Assembly: GCA_020809705.1 (NCBI GenBank)
Contig: CP085826.1
Coordinates: 6,448,001-6,512,000 of the forward strand
Reading direction: 5' to 3'
Length of the DNA: 64,000 bases
Origin: Calonectria ilicicola
Lineage: Eukaryota; Ascomycota; Sordariomycetes; Hypocreales; Nectriaceae
Shown: piece by piece, positions 47,039-58,706 of the stretch
Layout of the letters: each line of letters begins with the position of its first letter
Numbering within the stretch: the first letter of the stretch is position 1
Program-made: the position numbers and the translations under genes
Notes under the pieces: generated by a model
Seen by the model: only the letters and a program-made list of their open reading frames with translations
Told to the model about the DNA's origin: nothing
Databases searched by the model: none

Positions 47039-49182
47039 TTAGATCATGTTCGGGAACGGTTCGGTGGCCGCCATGAGGGGTGGGGCTGCGCCGAGTGTTA
47101 CCATCTGAGGTGCAACACCAGTCAACATGTGTTGAGCCTGAGGGTGAGAGGTGATCTGTGCCATGGTGACTGGAGTAGGCGTGACGGCCTCGACCATGGA
47201 AGCACCCATCTGGGGGGTCGCTGGTTGGCATTCGCTCTTGGGCTTAGCCATGACAGGCGTCGTCATGGACCTCGTGTTGTTGCTCTCGCGCCGACGCTTG
47301 GGCGTGTCCTTGATCTTGAGGTGGGTATGGCACTGTCACTTGTTAGCCCGATGTGCTTGTAAACAAACTTTTGTGAGTCACCTACCTTGTATGCGTGTCT
47401 GAACCAGGTTGTGCCCTTCTTCTTGCTGCTGACTAGCGCAATCCATTCGTTGCAGCTACCACACAAGCCCTCCCAAACGTCTGGGTTGCCGTCCATGCGG
47501 CGCTTCTGCTGGGGTTCTTGGAAAGAGCTTCCAGTCGCGGCGCTGATTCCGTGGGTGAACGACTTGTCGTACCAGAAAGCCGAGTTCTTGAGAACCAACC
47601 ACCTTCCAGGCTTGCAAATACCACACCAACCCTCGCGCTTGTTGCCATGTCCGCGCACCCAGCGGGGGGTGTACAAGTCGCCCTCAAAGCGCAGCTCTTG
47701 CTCACGGGGAATCAAATCAGGGTCCGAGGGGTTCATGTCCTCAGGAGGAGGGGGAATCTGCTCCTCCTGGAGAGCGGCGTACAGATCAGGTGGGTCAGAC
47801 AGATCAGTGTAGTGTCCATGGAAAGAGTGAGGATCGCCATTGCTCTGTAGCATTCGGAATAGACCATGAGACAGGAGAGGCGCAGGCGCATCAAAGTGGT
47901 TTGCCTCGGGGTGCCAAGTCTGAGAGGGAACCTTAGAAGGAAGGTGCGAAGGCAGAAGCATGCCGTTCCTCTGGAAGACGGGAGTGCTGGTTAGCATGAA
48001 AGGAGCCTGCTGGACGGCCTGGAGGTTTCCATAGTTAAGAGGCAGAGGATTGGCGCAGGTGGGAGTGGGAGACGAGTTTCCGGAGCAGAGTTGCTGGTGA
48101 GCCGCAGCGTGGTGGACGTTGTTGAAGATTTCGTGGTTGGTCTGGTAGACGAACGGCGCGGGCTTTCGGCTCATCTGGCCATAGGTACCGGTAGACCATC
48201 GCTTAAGTCTGGGGCCGTCGACGCTGTAAGGCGCGGATCGGACACCGGGGCGCGGGGATGGAGATGCTCCTCGGCCGCGGCTCTGGGTCCTCACCAAGTC
48301 GGTGCGGGTCTGTTGGGCGCTAATGCGAGGGGAGGCGACTGGAGAAAGCTGAGTAGACGACATCATGGAGTTGCGGTTAGAGGTAGGAGGGTAGTCAGAA
48401 GTGAAAGATTGGGCCTCTGACAAGGCAGTGGAAAAGTCCTCGTAGGAGGGCATATCCGAAAGACCGCCAGAGGTAGACATGGAGAAGGAAGAGCCAGACA
48501 TGCGGCGAGGCTTAGTGGTGCCATCAATGGCCATGAGCTCTTCTTCGGCACCTTGCTCCTGGTATCGCAGGTCGAGGACAGGAATCGCTTCGTCAGAGGT
48601 GTAAGCCTGGCCGATTCCCATGCTCATCTCATGATCGAGGTTGTTGAAGTCAAACTGGTCTTCGCATGGCTTCTCAATCCACGAGGCTGGCTCCATGTTA
48701 GTCTTGTAATAAAAGACGTCTTGACGAGGCGTCTCACCGTTCTCGATCGATGTAGGAGGGCAAAAGTCCTGGTGCATCGACATGGGACGTGACATGGTGT
48801 CGCTGGGGGTCTGCTGGAGTGAGATGGAAGATGTGTCCCAGGAGGGGACCGACGAAAAGTCCTCATTGGTAACAAAGGTGAAGCCGGCGTGAATGGTAGC
48901 GGGGCGAGGGCGAGTCTGGCTAGTGGGTGTAGACCAAACAACCTCCGAGGCGACTGCCTCAGAGTCATGATACTCAGCACCGTTCATGTTGACGGCGGGA
49001 GTCGACCTTGGGGGATCTTGGAACTGGCCGTCTGGACTGCTGAAGTGAAAGGCTGGAGTGTGTACTTGGTCTTGGTGGTGCTGCTGCTGTTGTTGTTGCT
49101 GGCTGTGTTCATGTCATGTAAGTCGAGAGTGGCTGTTAATGAGAGAGAGGGTGTCCTACAGCTGGGGGTGTTCAGTGTTCAT
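47039..49182 (-). CDS. Transcription regulator with Rua1 C-terminal (DUF4451) domain
   Basis: Predicted nuclear regulator. Model: exons 49160-49182, 47386-49102 and 47039-47332, giving 677 aa. A short polyQ/His tract lies near residues 7-17. About 430 disordered Ser/Pro-rich residues follow. The conserved Cys-rich C-terminal domain (about 500-595) has WCGICKPGRWLVLKNSAFWY, GLCGSCNEWIALVSSKKKGT and, across the 53-nt intron, RHAYKCHTHLKIKD. These paired CxxC motifs and final C/H suggest metal binding. The Rua1_C family is named after Ustilago Rua1, a regulator of ustilagic acid synthesis; the target here is unknown. A basic KRRRE follows, then a Pro/Met/Thr-rich tail. An alternative first exon at 50341-50354 joins in the same phase to 49102, so the true start is uncertain. 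Confidence 0.82.
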
Positions 49183-51161
49183 AACTGCAAGGCCGACGCG
49201 CAGGGCGGGCGAGGGTTAAATCTATTACTATTGGTAAAGAGATCTAACAAGGGCCAGGTGCGTGTCAGCATGATTCTGCAATGGAGAGAGAGTCCGGGTG
49301 TAGAAGCTAGGGTGGTGGAGGACGCAGCCAGGTCCACCCATCGTATCTGGATCTTCGGGAGTGCCGCGGGCCATCTCAGACTTACCTGGTCTACTAAGGC
49401 CGCAGTGGCCAACTCGGATGTGGGAATAATTTCCGGACAGCCAACATGCGCTGGAAAGGGTTGGACAAAGGAACGCGTTGGTTTTTTTTTTCCTTCCTCG
49501 TCAGGGTGTGGCGAGCAGGGGTCTATGGGGTATTCGCCCTGGAGACAGCAAAAGGAAAAATGGTGAAGCTGAGAGAGCTGTGGGTGGGGAGCGTGGGATA
49601 CGGCGACCCGGTTGTAAATGAGAGCGAGGAGTTGGTCTGTGGCGACACACGCAAGGCGAGAGAGTATCGGTAGTGAGCAGACGGGCGAGAGGCAGAGTAA
49701 ACTGTGGGGGAGGAGACGATGAGAGCCAGCTCGCGAAGATATTATACGGAAGGCGGTATGCAAGATGCAAGAGAGCCAAATGTACTGGGCAAAGGAGTGA
49801 CTATCAATGGAAGATTCAAGTAATGAGGGTGTGCGGGTGAAGTCGCGCGAAAGCAGGAAGCAGAAGAGAGCCCATGGGAGGGGCGGAGCCGGAACCTGGA
49901 GGTATAAAAGCAGACGTGTATTGAGGACTAGAGGCATCATCCATGGGGAGGAAGCAAGGCTCCGTAACCTAGGGACGGCACCAGGGGACAGGTTTGAAAG
50001 TGCGGGAGGGGCTGGGCCGAATGCTCAGACACTGACCGATCTGTGAACTAGGGAATAGAGGAGTCGCAGGTCTAGGGTGCACTGGGTCACCAGTTGCGAG
50101 TATGTTCGTCGATGAGGTGGACTATGGAGCAGGGGAGTCGGGGACTAGGACCGGGGTCAGACGAGGCCCCGAGGCCAGGGATAGAGTGATGGGGCGACAA
50201 GGCTGGCCGGCACTGCGCCAGATGCTCTTGGAATCACACATGCTCTCGAGCAACCAGCGTGGGTGCTCTGGTAGCCAGCTAGAGGAGAGCGAGGGCCTCT
50301 AGGCGCTCTCGGCAGCAGTGGAGAAGGGTGGCGGTCTTACCGGCCGTTGTCCATGTCGTCAAGACTCAATCGATGTCAAACCAAAAATATCAGGTGGACG
50401 GGCCATGGAAATTAGAGTACGGAGGGCCTAGGATCTCAGACGAACACCGAGACGACTTGAGAGCGGCGCAGACGAGATAGGCGCACGTTGGGGGAGTGTG
50501 AGTGCCAGAGCGAGATGGTGGGAGTGAGGACATCGCAAGGGGTTCGATCGGGTCAGTGCACCGCCCAGTCGGGCTGCACGACAGACCCGGCGAAAGATGG
50601 TGGCTTGTCTCACCCGGGCGGCGCTGAAGAAACAAGTGCAACGGCCGACCACGAGTGGGCGGGCGGGTGAGTGAGTTGAGTTGGGAGAGGGCCAAGAGAG
50701 GGCCATGGACGTGCCAGGACACGTTAGACTCGTCTGGGGTTGACAAAACCTCCGACCACCGTGGAGCCAGCCTTGATGGGCCCACGCCTGTGTCTGTGGC
50801 GCGACACCGTGGCACCCCTCAACCTCTGGCAGTGGCTCGACGCCTCAGCTTGACGCCTCATCCCAATCCAACTCGGCAGACTCCCCCCAAGAGGCTTGAA
50901 AGCAACACCCTCTCTCCCAGTGCACTTTCCGACGTTGACCCCAGGTCCTGACCATGGGGTGGAGCTATATAAGCTGTTGCTATTTTTCACAACATCCGAA
51001 ACCGCTAGCACTGGACTCCAAAGGCTATCCCCCTTCCCACCCAAAAAAGCCCAATCATGCCCCATTGTGCCACCCAAAATTCAGGAACCGTGATGCCGGG
51101 GGTGCTTGAATTTCGGTACTTCTGTTCTGTTTTCGGGTTACTACTCACCTCAGGGAAATGA

Positions 51162-51192
<31 letters not shown>

Positions 51193-54100
51193 CCTATTAG
51201 CCCAGGATACATTAAAGTGTCAAAGAAATTGGTTTTCCCCGCACGGCCAAGGGCAGGCTATACCTGTCGCCAGAGGGAGGGAGGGGAGGGGGGGAGGGAG
51301 GAGCACAGGCGGTGCCAAAATGGATGGGATGGAGGACGGATCCGTGCCTGTGTGTAAGCCGCGCTTGCACCCGACGTCAACCAGATGGCGAATGATCGAG
51401 GCGACGAATGACGGGCTAGATGATGTGGCGGCACCCGGCGACGGGCGATTATCATCGATCGATGGGGGAGATGACAGTACTGTGCAACGGTCTCGCATGT
51501 CGCTCGACAAATCTGCCATGGTCTACCAGGACAAAAATAAAAATAAAAAAGTACAAGGTGCGCGCTGACCCGCTGCTTCAGGTCTGTCTATGGTGTATGG
51601 CAGCGGCAACGAAAAGAAGCAACGCCAGTTGGCATCGCAGCAGTCCAGTCAAGTCTGCCTAAGATGAGAGGGATTGGACAAGACGGTGACAGTAGTAGTG
51701 AATGTGGATTCCATCCCAGCCAGAGAGGGAGCCGCAAAGAGACACATCACCGCCACGTCGACGACCTTGGACCGTCGTGGGAACGTTGACCAGAATCGGG
51801 AAACGAAACATGCTGAGCAAGCCACCGATTACCCAAACCGGTGACGGGGATGGAGGGTATAACTCGGGTCAAGTGATGGGACATGGAATAGGGTGCCTGG
51901 AGGCGAGCTTGCTGGCTCCCAAAAAGACTGATGAGCTGTCTGTCTGGCCATGGCCTGACGCCTGACGCCTCAAGCCTTGCGCCTAACGGACGACCGCACG
52001 CTTACTGTCGCATACTTTTTGGGTGAGGTTTAGCCTAACCCTGAGGGCGAAGTGCGCCGTTTGGTGGTGAGAGCGGTACCGCCAGTTTGGCGGGATCGAG
52101 AGTGTTTGAGATTGACTTGAGCTGGTTCTCCCAGCGACCTATGGTTGGCTTTTGCCTCACATGGGTGGGTCCACAGGGGGCGGCGCGGGAAGCTGGTACA
52201 TCTCTGGGCAGCCGTCAGGCCGCTTTAGGAATAGATGATGCTCACGGGCATCGTCGATTGGTTAAGTGCCAGGTTTCAGGATCGAGCTACCAGGATCTGT
52301 TGCAGGGGTGCTGCCAGGAACCTGGTGTCTCAAATATGTAACAGGTCCACCCGCAGTCCACTGAGGCTCCTCCGCTGCAGCGTACTTGGGCCAACCCGCT
52401 GACAGTCCACTGTAGAGCCCACTGAAGGTAGACAACGGCAATGATGATAGTCGACGTGTAATTACCCCATAGTTGCGCCTCGTCCACTCTTAGCCATCCG
52501 TCTTTTGTGAGGAAGCGCACGACGACGACATAATAGGATGACAGGATGCACGGAAAAGAAACTCGGGCGTGAAACCTAGCCAAGACCAGGTGAGCTATAA
52601 CTTGGCTTGTCAACTGCGGCAACTGGGGCAGCTGAATTTACCCACCTCAGTTTTGGCGGCCGACGTCTCTGCGACGAACACGTCACAAGGCTGCCGTGAG
52701 CTATGACAGACTGGGAATCCGTTCCATCAGATTCTCTGCTCAAGCTTTTTTGCTCTTCTCATTATGACTAGATAGGTAGGATATCGAATTTCACGCGCCG
52801 CGTTGACGCAAGCGACTAACTGTCCCGTCGTCATCCAAAGCCTGTCAGTCTTGTTGTCGCTCGACCAAGGCAAGCAAAGGGAAAAAAAACCTTGCTTCTT
52901 CTGAGTCACATCGCCAGCTGGAACCCGCGGGAAAAAAAACTTGAGACGCTGGTCGTTCGTCCCGCCCCGCATCTGTTTCTCCTCGTCTCGACCAGAGAAG
53001 GAAAGAAGGCTGGCTGGGAAGGGTCTGATTTGAGTATCCGCCTTTATTTTATTTTTTATTTTACTTTGATCAATTCGGCATTGTGATAAGATGATTTCAT
53101 TTTGGCATTGAAAGAAGCTTCCGGCTCTGTTTGAAGCTCCATGACTATTGCCAATCGGTATGCCAACTGCCGTCCAATGCCCCCGTTAGGCGACAAGTCA
53201 AGGTACGGAAGCTCCCCTAGTGTTGGGAACCGTTACATCGCGTCCCCATATGTTTCTTTTGCACGTTTTAGCCTCTGCTGTCCCGTCTCGTCTGAACCAA
53301 GCGACCTCTCATCCTCGTCGTCACCCCCAAACACTCTTGCTCGACTTTCCTATCCTCCGCAACCCCCAACCTTGTCTGCTTGTCTCCCTTCCCACACTTC
53401 CCTCTCCTTCTGGCAGGCCCTGAACGCCTTGTTCCATCTGTGGCACTGCCTCGTTTTGTGGGTGGTGTGGTGGTGAATGTGGTTGGTCACGGGCAGAACT
53501 ATTGTCTGCCATGGGCATCCTGGATATGTTTGGGACAACACACAGCATACGACGCACTCTCATCCACTCGCTGGCTGCCTCCCCTCTCGACCGCCCAAAT
53601 AGTACGTCCCGGACCATGTTAATGCTACATGCGCGACGCGTCTCTGGTCTTTCACGCTCTCTCCCCCTTCATTCACCCGCTCAGTTAATTTTTTTTTTTT
53701 TCTTTCTTGGCTTCATATATTACCCCACCATCACAGCGCAAGCCCATCATTGCGCTGGGCAGGGATGGGGCTAGAGGAGACCCGAGCATCCGGTAGAGCA
53801 TGTGCAATCCAGACCGAGATTGCATGATCCCCCGGTGAATAGCAGAACGATGGATCACATCCCGTTGGCTGCTGTGCCTTCGGTCCGCGGGTCAAGCAAA
53901 ATAAAAGATGGGCTTGAATAAAATATGGTGATCCGGGACGGGACCCAGATGTGCCCACCCGGCGACGGTTGATCCAGGTGCAATTGATAGATGCTGGCCT
54001 TGTGCGGCCGCCAACATCAGGACGCCGAGACGGTTCACCCGATTTCCTCATCAAGGAGCACTGCTGCTTGCTGCGCCTCGTATCAGAACTAGGGAGGGTG

Positions 54101-54806
54101 TGCGTAGCCTGTCTGAAGAGCCGGACCGCACTGACACCCCGTCGGCTCCTGCCATCTCTCGCTCCCTCTGGGCAGTCTTCCAGAAGACCTTTTTTCCCCC
54201 TTCTCTGATTTGTTCTGTGGGGCCTGACCACCCGGCAAGCCCGTCCCTGAACCAGGACCCCCGGAATCTGACCCCCCCCCCCCAAGAGTTACCCTGCACT
54301 CTTTTGGACACACAAATCGTGACACTTGGGGATCACTTGCGACTTGATGGGAAATTGGATTGCATTCCTTGCCCACAGTCGCTACCACCTGGTTTATATT
54401 ATCTGCAGAATATGAACATCATAAGCCAATCACAGCCATATTAGCCCCCCGCAGCGACCGTTTTAGCGCCTCCTCCGTGTCTTGCAGCTCTTCTATCGCA
54501 CACTCGAGCCTCATTCAAGCAAGCTTCCACTGGCTGGTCGTCGGCATCTGCTCTGCTGCTGTTCCCCCCTCCATTAAACCCCCGGCGGTTACTCGAAATA
54601 GAACACTCAAAGTTGTTTCGTGCGACGCTTGCTTGACACGCATTCCCCTGACGAACCATCATCAATTTGTTAATTAATTAATCAATACTGTGAAGCAAAC
54701 CCCATTGCACTATCGATGCTGATCCTTCGGTGCCATTCATAGAAACTGTTCCCCTGATGCTCCTGTCACTACCGGGACTGACATCCCTGGTAGACCCTGA
54801 ACAATT
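49183..54806. other. 5.6-kb leader/intergenic region
   Basis: GC-rich DNA that probably carries the long 5' leader and promoter of the Rua1-like regulator. There is a strong splice donor at 50340-50339 (minus) and an acceptor-like TTGCAG just before the 49182 ATG. Overlapping frames (49179-49940 minus, 50390-50815 minus, 53731-54285 minus) show no recognised motif. Homopolymer runs occur at 51167-51192 (A26), about 53689-53701 (T) and 54272-54283 (C12). Confidence 0.45.
51167..51192. repeat. Poly-A tract (26 nt)
   Basis: Uninterrupted homopolymer in non-coding DNA. It may be indel-prone or an assembly weak point. Confidence 0.9.
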
Positions 54807-55538
54807 CTATTCCTTGTTGATCCTCCTCCAAACCTCATGCTCGGCCGCTGCTAGCCCCTCACCGGCTGCTACTGCCCACTTCTTCGCCGTGCTCCAGACC
54901 CCGTCTTCATCGTAGGCACCACTAGGTTGGAAGGACGTGTATCGGCCCCCTTCTGCGACGGAGGCTTCGTGGGCGGCTCTTTGAGCGCTGTTGAATTCTA
55001 CGGCACGTGCATTTTGATAGTAGCCCGGAGGATGTAACAGATCACCACCCGCATTTCGGCTGCTTAGCGGATCCGCCACTGGTACAGGCATAGGCATCGC
55101 CGTCGTTACGGTCGAGGATCGAGGTGCGGTCAGTTCTGGAGCTCCAAGTGGAGTATATGCCATCTGATGAGGCATTGGCGTCGGCGTTATTTGCGTTTGG
55201 TTGTTTCGTAGTGTTTCGCCCGCCTTTGGAGGAGGTGGAAGAACGCTCTTGTTTGGTGGAACAGGGACTGCTCCCGGCCGTGGCGCTGGAGGGCTAACAT
55301 ATCTCAGCGCTGTTGTTGGAGTAGGCGCCAGGTTCGAGGCAAGCTGAGGGACTCCCGTTGGTGCCGGTATGGACGGTCGTGACCCAGGCTGGGCAGCTGG
55401 ATATGTGCTTCGCGGAGTGGACATCTGTGGTTGTCCCATACGCGGCTCAGAGGCGTCATATTGTGCTGTCTGCGGAGTTACACCCGATGCCTTGGTGGCA
55501 TTGATAGGGCTTGTCGAGTAAATGGGTATCGCAGGCAT
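54807..55538 (-). CDS. Conserved proline-rich fungal protein of unknown function
   Basis: A 243-aa single-exon protein. The N-terminus MPAIPIYSTSPINATKASGV resembles one I recall from many filamentous ascomycete hypothetical proteins. The middle (about 30-165) is Pro/Thr/Ala-rich and likely disordered, with PPPP runs that could bind SH3 or WW domains. The C-terminal 75 residues are denser: LLHPPGYYQNARAVEF, then a stretch around EDGVWSTAKKWAVAAGEGLA, and AEHEVWRRINKE, an amphipathic helix by appearance. No signal peptide or membrane segment. The ATG at 55538 is chosen over upstream non-ATG codons because the conserved N-terminus begins there. Function not known to me. Confidence 0.75.
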   Translation of the reverse strand: MPAIPIYSTSPINATKASGVTPQTAQYDASEPRMGQPQMSTPRSTYPAAQPGSRPSIPAPTGVPQLASNLAPTPTTALRYVSPPAPRPGAVPVPPNKSVLPPPPKAGETLRNNQTQITPTPMPHQMAYTPLGAPELTAPRSSTVTTAMPMPVPVADPLSSRNAGGDLLHPPGYYQNARAVEFNSAQRAAHEASVAEGGRYTSFQPSGAYDEDGVWSTAKKWAVAAGEGLAAAEHEVWRRINKE

Positions 55539-56164
55539 GGCGTGGGCGATCTGCACGATCAATTGTAGCCTTTCCGTGGGTTGCAGCTGTTGATATATTG
55601 CCCCTGGTATACTCTGTATGGATGTGTTCGTCCAAGGTTTGATGGATAATGAAAGTTTGGATGGAAATGATGAGTTAGTGCAATGTGGTGATACCGTCGT
55701 TAAGACAAAGTGCTGCCTATGTCAGGTGACCAAGTTCGTGTTTACACAGAGACACGTGGCGAAGCCGCAGATCTCATTCCAGGAGCTGAGAAGACACCTG
55801 TCGTGATAGCACTAGGACCAAATAAAACACACAGCGACCCTGAAGTTTGTCGCTTTGTGAGAGTTTACCCAAGTATCTCCAAGCTCATGTATGACGTAGT
55901 TGTCAACTTCTTTGTGCTTCAAGATTTGGAGCTACCCTATACTACTTCGACCTAACCAAGCAGCTTAGTTGAAGTAGTCATGATAGGGCTCGCGAGGCAT
56001 AAAGCTTGTATTGTATTGAAATATTTGGCTTTTAAACATATTTTCCTCTTTCATTGTTTCCAGAGGATATATGTTTCCTTCATATTTGTCCTTCTGACGA
56101 ATGTTTGGACAGGTCGACTTATTCGATCTATCATGATACAGATTGAATTTTTGTGCAACATAGT
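55539..56164. other. Intergenic region upstream of the Pro-rich protein gene
   Basis: Promoter of the Pro-rich protein gene and 3' end of the MpaB-like gene. Short frames at 55618-55806 and 55710-55955 plus match nothing I know. Confidence 0.45.
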
Positions 56165-57679
56165 CTATGCCTTTGCCCTGACGGAAAATGGACACGAGCC
56201 AGTAGCTTTCTCTCTGATCCTATGTTCAAGCTCCTTTCCCTCTTCAACTCCTTTACCTACTTTATTATGCGGACCCAAGTCCTCAAAGAGGAATCCTTCT
56301 GGATTCATTTTTGATCCTCCATCACCCGGAATCATCCCGCCAGTCAAACGGGTGAGAAGAGCTTCAGGATTCCAACGACTCCAAAAGGTTTGTGGGACAT
56401 ACCAAGGCTCTTTCATGTAGTGATAATGACTGATCCGACCAGTTTTCCTGTCTGGGTGAGAGATGTACTCATTAGGGGCAAACCGAGGGAGACAGAGGAA
56501 TCGGACACAAAGTTTCCTGACAAGAAGAAGGTTATAACACAGAACCTTCATGCCTAAACTCGAATCAGGAAAGCTAGCACAGATCAGCAACGAACCGTTG
56601 GGATACTGAGTTTGCCTACTCAAAACAACGTCTCAGACGTTCACCCATGAGAGTGCATGCCGCGGGATAGCCAATTGGACGAGCGAATCTGGGATAAGAT
56701 TGTAGAAGCATTTCCATTAGGATTTTACCCAATTTCTGGATATTAGAATCGGGTCGCATGTATTGATCTTCGTAATCGGATGCCCACCGGGTCACATCTT
56801 CGAGGAATTCGATCCCATCGACCCACTCCTCTTTCTCAAGGAGAGATCTGTAGTCAATATCCATTAAATCACAGACATACTTCCACACTGTTGCCATTGC
56901 AGCGACCTCGAAATCTTCAAGTTGGCGCCACTCATACTGATTGATGAAACGGATAGGTTCGGCCATAGCTGCATAACTGACGTAAAGCAAGTCTTCTTGG
57001 AGGATCCTGCCGGATTTTATGTATGGGGAATGAAGATAGTTCATCCGGGCAATTGCCTTGTGAAGCGATTCTGAGGTAGGTGGGTATGAGACAAAACTGT
57101 ATAAAGTTAGTAAATGGGGTTGCTATTTTTTCTAGGTAAAGAGAACCTCGCAAATATGACTTCTGTGTCTTCATATCTGATATTTGGGTTAGCAAGACAT
57201 GATGTGATGGAAATGTCACCATCAAGCGCATACCGCTTTGGAAGTGTATCCCATTTGTAAAGATCGCTAACAGATGTAAGGAGCTTTGCAATATTCTTAA
57301 CTGCATACGTCTGATTCAAAGTCAGCGGTAGGTTTTACCCTGGTATGTGCTCACCGTGGTTATCTACCTCAAAAAGAGCGAGACGAGTGCCCGCATCGTA
57401 AAACAACGGAAACTCGAGTTGGGCCATTGTCTTAGTAATGTTATGGGCGTCTTCGTTAGTCATTCGGGCTAGCGAGGCACGATCTGTATATCCATATCGA
57501 GAGCGGAGGGCATTGATTCTTCTGAATCGTAGCAGAGAGCACAGTGTGACATAGGTGATGAATCCAATGAGAACCAGTGCTTTCCAGTCTAGTGAGGGGT
57601 GGATCGAAAAGAGTAATGGGAGTTTGAAGCTGAGACTTGAATAATTTGGGCTCTGTCCTGAACTGAGATTGGCCTCCAT
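56165..57679 (-). CDS. MpaB/rubber-oxygenase-like (DUF2236) membrane oxygenase
   Basis: Predicted ER-bound oxygenase-like protein of the family that includes MpaB, the farnesyl-chain-cleaving oxygenase of mycophenolic acid synthesis. Minus-strand exons 57368-57679, 57147-57310, 56620-57096 and 56165-56573 give 453 aa. An N-terminal membrane segment (about 30-55, WKALVLIGFITYVTLCSLL) precedes the domain. Family landmarks: HKAIARMNYLHSPYIKSGRI, a likely heme-ligand His region; EPIRFINQYEWRQLEDFEV; and WYVPQTFWSRWNPEALLTRL near the C-terminus. Three short introns (59, 50 and 46 nt) rebuild these blocks in phase; the second has a weak GTTCTC donor but a perfect TACTAAC branch site. No polyketide, terpene or P450 genes are nearby, so it is not in a visible biosynthetic cluster. 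Substrate unknown. Confidence 0.82.
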
Positions 57680-58706
57680 GGTAATAGGTTTGACTGACTA
57701 TAATGGATAATGTTGAAGATGGGAAATTACGAGACGTGGAGGGCGATCACCCCGGTCATACTGCATCTGCTAGCAGATTGGGGGTGTCTTGGTTTCAGAT
57801 AGTCAGCTACCCCTCAGTAGAATCTTTGCACGTGTGGGTAATGGCGTTGCCACAAAGCAACCAGTTTGTTTTTTTAAACAACCCGGGGCGGTTGGGTGTG
57901 GTCTAGTTATGTACCAAGCTGTACGTGGTAAGATCATCAGGGAACCAGGCTTCACTTGGGCAAGCCACGGCGTGTTCACAATCTGAGCGCGAGGGATCCA
58001 TCCTCCAATCAGGGACGAGCTGACGGAATGTGGAATTTCAATTGATTCAGATCTGTATGGAGATTGGGCGGTGATACAGCCACATGTCTTTGCATATGCG
58101 GCTTAGTTGAGAGGATGAGGAGTTATGAATGGCACCATTCACCGCAGGATTTGTGATGATGTGCACTTTGGTAAGCGGGGAATGTCGTGTGTTGGCCTGA
58201 TAGCAATAGATGGGATGGATGGATGGATGGATGGATGAATGGATGGTGGTAATTGAAACTTTGACTAATGATGTAAGTTATTACTTCACATGGGAGACTA
58301 GCCAAACCTCCTTCAACTGCCTTGGGGGTGTTGGACGCGTCATGGCCGAATGAAATCAGGTAGCATCGTATTTGTAGGTTGGTACCAACTCCAGGCACGC
58401 TAGATGTGATCACGGTGTGCATCGGCAGTGCGACTATCTTCTCATGGAGGCGTCCCACACTGTCCTGTTGATGGCTGAGTTCATCCGCTCACCGGACCTC
58501 GGATTATCTCGAGGCCGAAATTTTTTGGAGCTAAGCCATTCTTGGCCAGGCTACCCATCCATAGATCACCGCGACGATGCACCTATGCGCGCCAGGAGTT
58601 TTCCAACTGAGCTCAAAGTCCTTTGGCCAGTTCCTCTCCTCAACGTCAATGTGAGCGTGTATTCATTCCCACCCGTTGCTCCGACAGAAAGGGAATATCC
58701 GCCACC
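57680..58706. other. Divergent promoter region, MpaB-like gene and Arp8
   Basis: About 1 kb between two divergent start codons. Contains a GGAT tetranucleotide repeat (separate entry). No gene seen. Confidence 0.5.
58213..58246. repeat. GGAT tetranucleotide microsatellite
   Basis: About eight GGAT units, with one GAAT variant, in the intergenic region between divergent genes. Confidence 0.92.

Noticed and set aside
49179..49940. 253-codon minus-strand frame upstream of the Rua1-like gene
   Set aside because: Contains the acceptor and leader of the regulator gene; composition (Leu/Ser/Pro/Cys) looks like untranslated pyrimidine-rich leader rather than protein.
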